Assembly (NCBI GenBank): GCA_947086415.1
Contig: OX352305.1
Location: 14,015,711-14,079,710, forward strand
DNA length: 64,000 nt
Source: Pammene aurita
Taxonomy: Eukaryota > Arthropoda > Insecta > Lepidoptera > Tortricidae
Direction of reading: 5' to 3'
Shown here piece by piece: positions 61,502 through 64,000 of the stretch. The position numbers and the translations under genes were made by a program. Each line of letters begins with the position of its first letter. The first letter of the stretch is position 1. The notes under the pieces are model-generated. The model was given only the letters and a program-made list of their open reading frames with translations. It had not been told where the DNA came from and ran no database searches.

Positions 61502-64000
61502 GTAAAGATTTACATATATTAATCAGTATTATATGTAAAATTTCAGTTACTGGTAGGTAATTCTTGAAAATAATGTTTAGGTTATTTAAAAATATACTTT
61601 ATAGATTTTTTCATGTTTTTTTATATAATTTATTGACACTGCTCCGGCCTCCGCATGCGGCGCCGGCGTGCGAGCGAGACAGCACTCTGCATGTGTATAG
61701 CTCTGTCTCGCTTACTCAACCGGTTGTAACACCAGTGTGATAATCGCTTTAGTCTCAGATTCGGAGCATACTAGAGGTCAAAACAATATTTGACACGCAC
61801 TTCTTAAAAAAACATCCCTTCAAAATTGTTTTCTTGGGGATAGATATGAAGATTTGTGGTAGGTATATTGTAAAAAAAAACCAGCCAAATCGTATCTAGA
61901 GGAGCTGAAATTATTTAAAAGAAATGGCTAAAATGTAATGATGTGTTTTTAGGGTTCCGTAGCCAAATGGCAAAAAACGGAACCCTTATGGATTCGTCAT
62001 GTCTGTCTGTCTGTCTGTCCGTCCGTATGTCACAGCCATTTTACTCGGAAACTATACGACGTATCTGAATAAAATGTACACATAACGTGTATTTTGTGTG
62101 CCGCTACTTAGTAATGTATTTAAATTTGAAAAAAAAAAATTACGGGGGGCGCTCCATACATACCAATTTCAAAAAAAATGTTTTTACCAAATATCAACAT
62201 GTGACACATCAATCAATAGGTCTTTAAAAAAAATATTGAGGTTTCTTTGATCATTTGTGTACCCCCCCCCCCCTGTAACTTTTGGACCGTAAGTCCAAAA
62301 AATATGAAAAAATTTGAGGAGATGCGCCTTATCATATACTTTTTACGAAAATTGTTTTGAACATTATCGGTTTAGCCATTTTTGAGTTATCTCCAAAAAA
62401 CTTCTTCCATAGGCATGAGATACGACCTTTTGGTATTAGTTTGGTTCTTATTCCATTGAAGGTACGGAACCCTCCTATGAATTTTAGAAGTTTCCTATGA
62501 GTTTTTTTAGAATCGTCTTAAAAAGCCCTTTCATCTCTCCTGTTCGGAAAGTATGATTTTCATGAGATAGCCGGGTGGAAAATAGCTTTTCCCACCCTAG
62601 GGTAGAAAGTATTTTTTTTTTAAAGTTACGATGAGCAACGGAGAATAAATAAGCTTTATGCTATATAAAATAGACCTAGTGGCTGTACCTCCATTCGTTC
62701 ATGGCGGTATAGACACCTATTGCTATCTCATTCTGTCTCTTGAAAAAAGCTAGGTATCGGTATTAAGATGTCTGAAACTTAGAGAATTTAACCAATCGGA
62801 GTCGCCATTGACAGGCGTTCCCCTCTGCCGAAAACATGTGACCAGTGGTCATACCCATGTATGGACTGACGTTTATCTGACGTGGCTATTTGTACGTTAC
62901 TTACGGATAGCCATACGTTTGACGTTCCCCTCCCCCGTAAAAATCGGCAGACTTTTTTTGTATAGAAAATGACAGACATGGCTACTCCGGGTTGAATTCT
63001 CTAAGGTATGAAACCATAGAAAGAATTAATGAAATGATCGGATAATGGTCTCCATAGACTGAATTCGCACCCAATTTATCGGGATTGTATCAAAAATAGT
63101 TTGCGATTTGTTGCAAGGTCTATAGAGCCCATTACACTGAAACTTTTTAATTGAAAACTAAATAATAGAAAAGGCGGGAATCATTGATAAAACAGAAAAA
63201 ATTGCAATAGCAAAAGCGGGAATACACGATTAAATAGAAATACGGTGTCTTTTTTGGTTAAAAATGGCTTCGACAAGTAGGTACCTAAAGAGAGATATCT
63301 TAAGGCATAACACCATTTCATGAATTGAAGATCCGCTCAAAATGTCAAATGCCCGGCAAAAGATTACATTTGTCTTTTTCGAATTGTACCAATTTTACTG
63401 TAAATTTTAACTATTATTCTTAATATGCCTTTTATAAAATGTGCGTGTAGTATTTTACTTTCCTCACAGTCGAAATGAAAAGTAGAGTGCTTAACTCGGG
63501 TGAAATTACCCATTTCACCCTCGAACTATTGGCGCTCTCACTTCGTTCGAGCGCCAGAAATATCTCGGCCGGCATGGATCCCTTTCCACCCTTGGTTAAC
63601 CCTTTGACCGCCAAAGCCGTTCAAACACGTCAACGAAAAGTCGTGCCCTCAGCGCCATGACGTGTTAAAACGTCCAAAATGAGAGATCAAAATACTCCTT
63701 AATAAACAACCTTTATAGAAATATTTTTGTATATTTATTATAGCTCTAACATTCACCTATCTTTTTAGTTAAAATTTCATTAAAAATAACCCGTAACTCA
63801 AGAAAAAATTAGAAAATACCTCAAAGCTATTTAAAAGAACAAAAAGGCACTGACGGCGGCGTGACGTCACTTCGAAATAGTGTTGTTTGTTTGAAAGCAT
63901 AGTGGTCGATGTTGATTATTGTATGAACAATTGAACATTAACCAAACACTGTAATTATGAATGTTTTTCACATTTTAAGCTTTATTATATAATAAAACTA
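61502..64000. other. mRpS30 intron 3 (incomplete), transposon-rich
   Basis: No exon-like frame with mRpS30 similarity remains. Contents: the AGGGTTCCGTAG-type element at 61951-62474, a CATCTCTCCTG..GGTGG repeat at about 62523-62620, and another dispersed repeat at about 63430-63605. Confidence 0.5.
61951..62474. mobile_element. AGGGTTCCGTAG-type dispersed element
   Basis: Begins AGGGTTCCGTAGCC, carries a (GTCT)n run, and closes with GGTACGGAACCCTCC, an inverted, shortened copy of its start. It belongs to the same broad family as 16311-17143. Confidence 0.65.

Overview
This is nuclear DNA of a moth or butterfly. The spliced host genes are insect-like with short exons, AT-rich introns and GT-AG junctions. 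The repeats are types that recur across Lepidoptera: Helitron-like elements opening with TCCATACTAAT and ending CAAAAGCTAG, AGGGTTCCGTAG elements, elements flanked by ACCGACTTCAA, BEL/Pao retrotransposons, and frequent GTAGGTA strings. I cannot name the species.

Region by region. (1) 1-1.4 kb: tail of a non-LTR retrotransposon with a restriction-like endonuclease, broken by a foldback palindrome. (2) 1.4-7.4 kb: gene-free, with old repeats and MITEs. (3) 7.39-13.45 kb: a BEL/Pao element with identical 160-bp LTRs and a CTACC target duplication, but a frameshifted gag. (4) 13.5-23.4 kb: more repeats, including a tRNA-like SINE, a 290-bp-arm inverted repeat, a TTA-flanked DNA element, a hAT MITE, and a 3.1-kb hAT-like element (19238-22381) with a 123-bp tandem array. 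That hAT-like element carries a Helitron that in turn carries a DD37E mariner-type transposon. (5) 23.4-39.1 kb: a nest. A Helitron-like element is split by an internally deleted BEL/Pao element (23427-38839), and each of its LTRs is split by a different jockey-like LINE at the same nucleotide. (6) 40.6-43.6 kb: a Tc1-like element with 61-bp terminal repeats and a transposase that appears to carry a spliceosomal intron. (7) 45.2-64 kb: the host gene block.

The host genes are Mfap1 (minus, nine coding exons, 45227-55971, splicing factor), beta-ureidopropionase pyd3 (plus, 56528-57691, pyrimidine catabolism to beta-alanine), translation initiation factor eIF2 beta (minus, 58401-59327) and mitochondrial ribosomal protein S30/mL65 (plus, from 59648, continuing past the window edge). 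Mfap1/pyd3 and eIF2 beta/mRpS30 are divergent pairs separated by about 560 and 320 bp, so each pair probably shares a promoter region. The genes do not form one pathway; they are housekeeping genes whose introns are full of MITEs and LINE or Helitron fragments.

The most unusual observation is that two unrelated-looking LINEs sit in the two LTRs of one BEL/Pao copy, with their 3' ends joined to the same target base (after GCAACGAGT) and with target duplications of 12 and 9 bp. This suggests sequence-specific LINE insertion into a retrovirus-like LTR. The host BEL/Pao copy is itself unusual: it lost protease, reverse transcriptase and RNase H, yet keeps one uninterrupted 1062-codon frame and LTRs that differ at only 2 of 554 positions.
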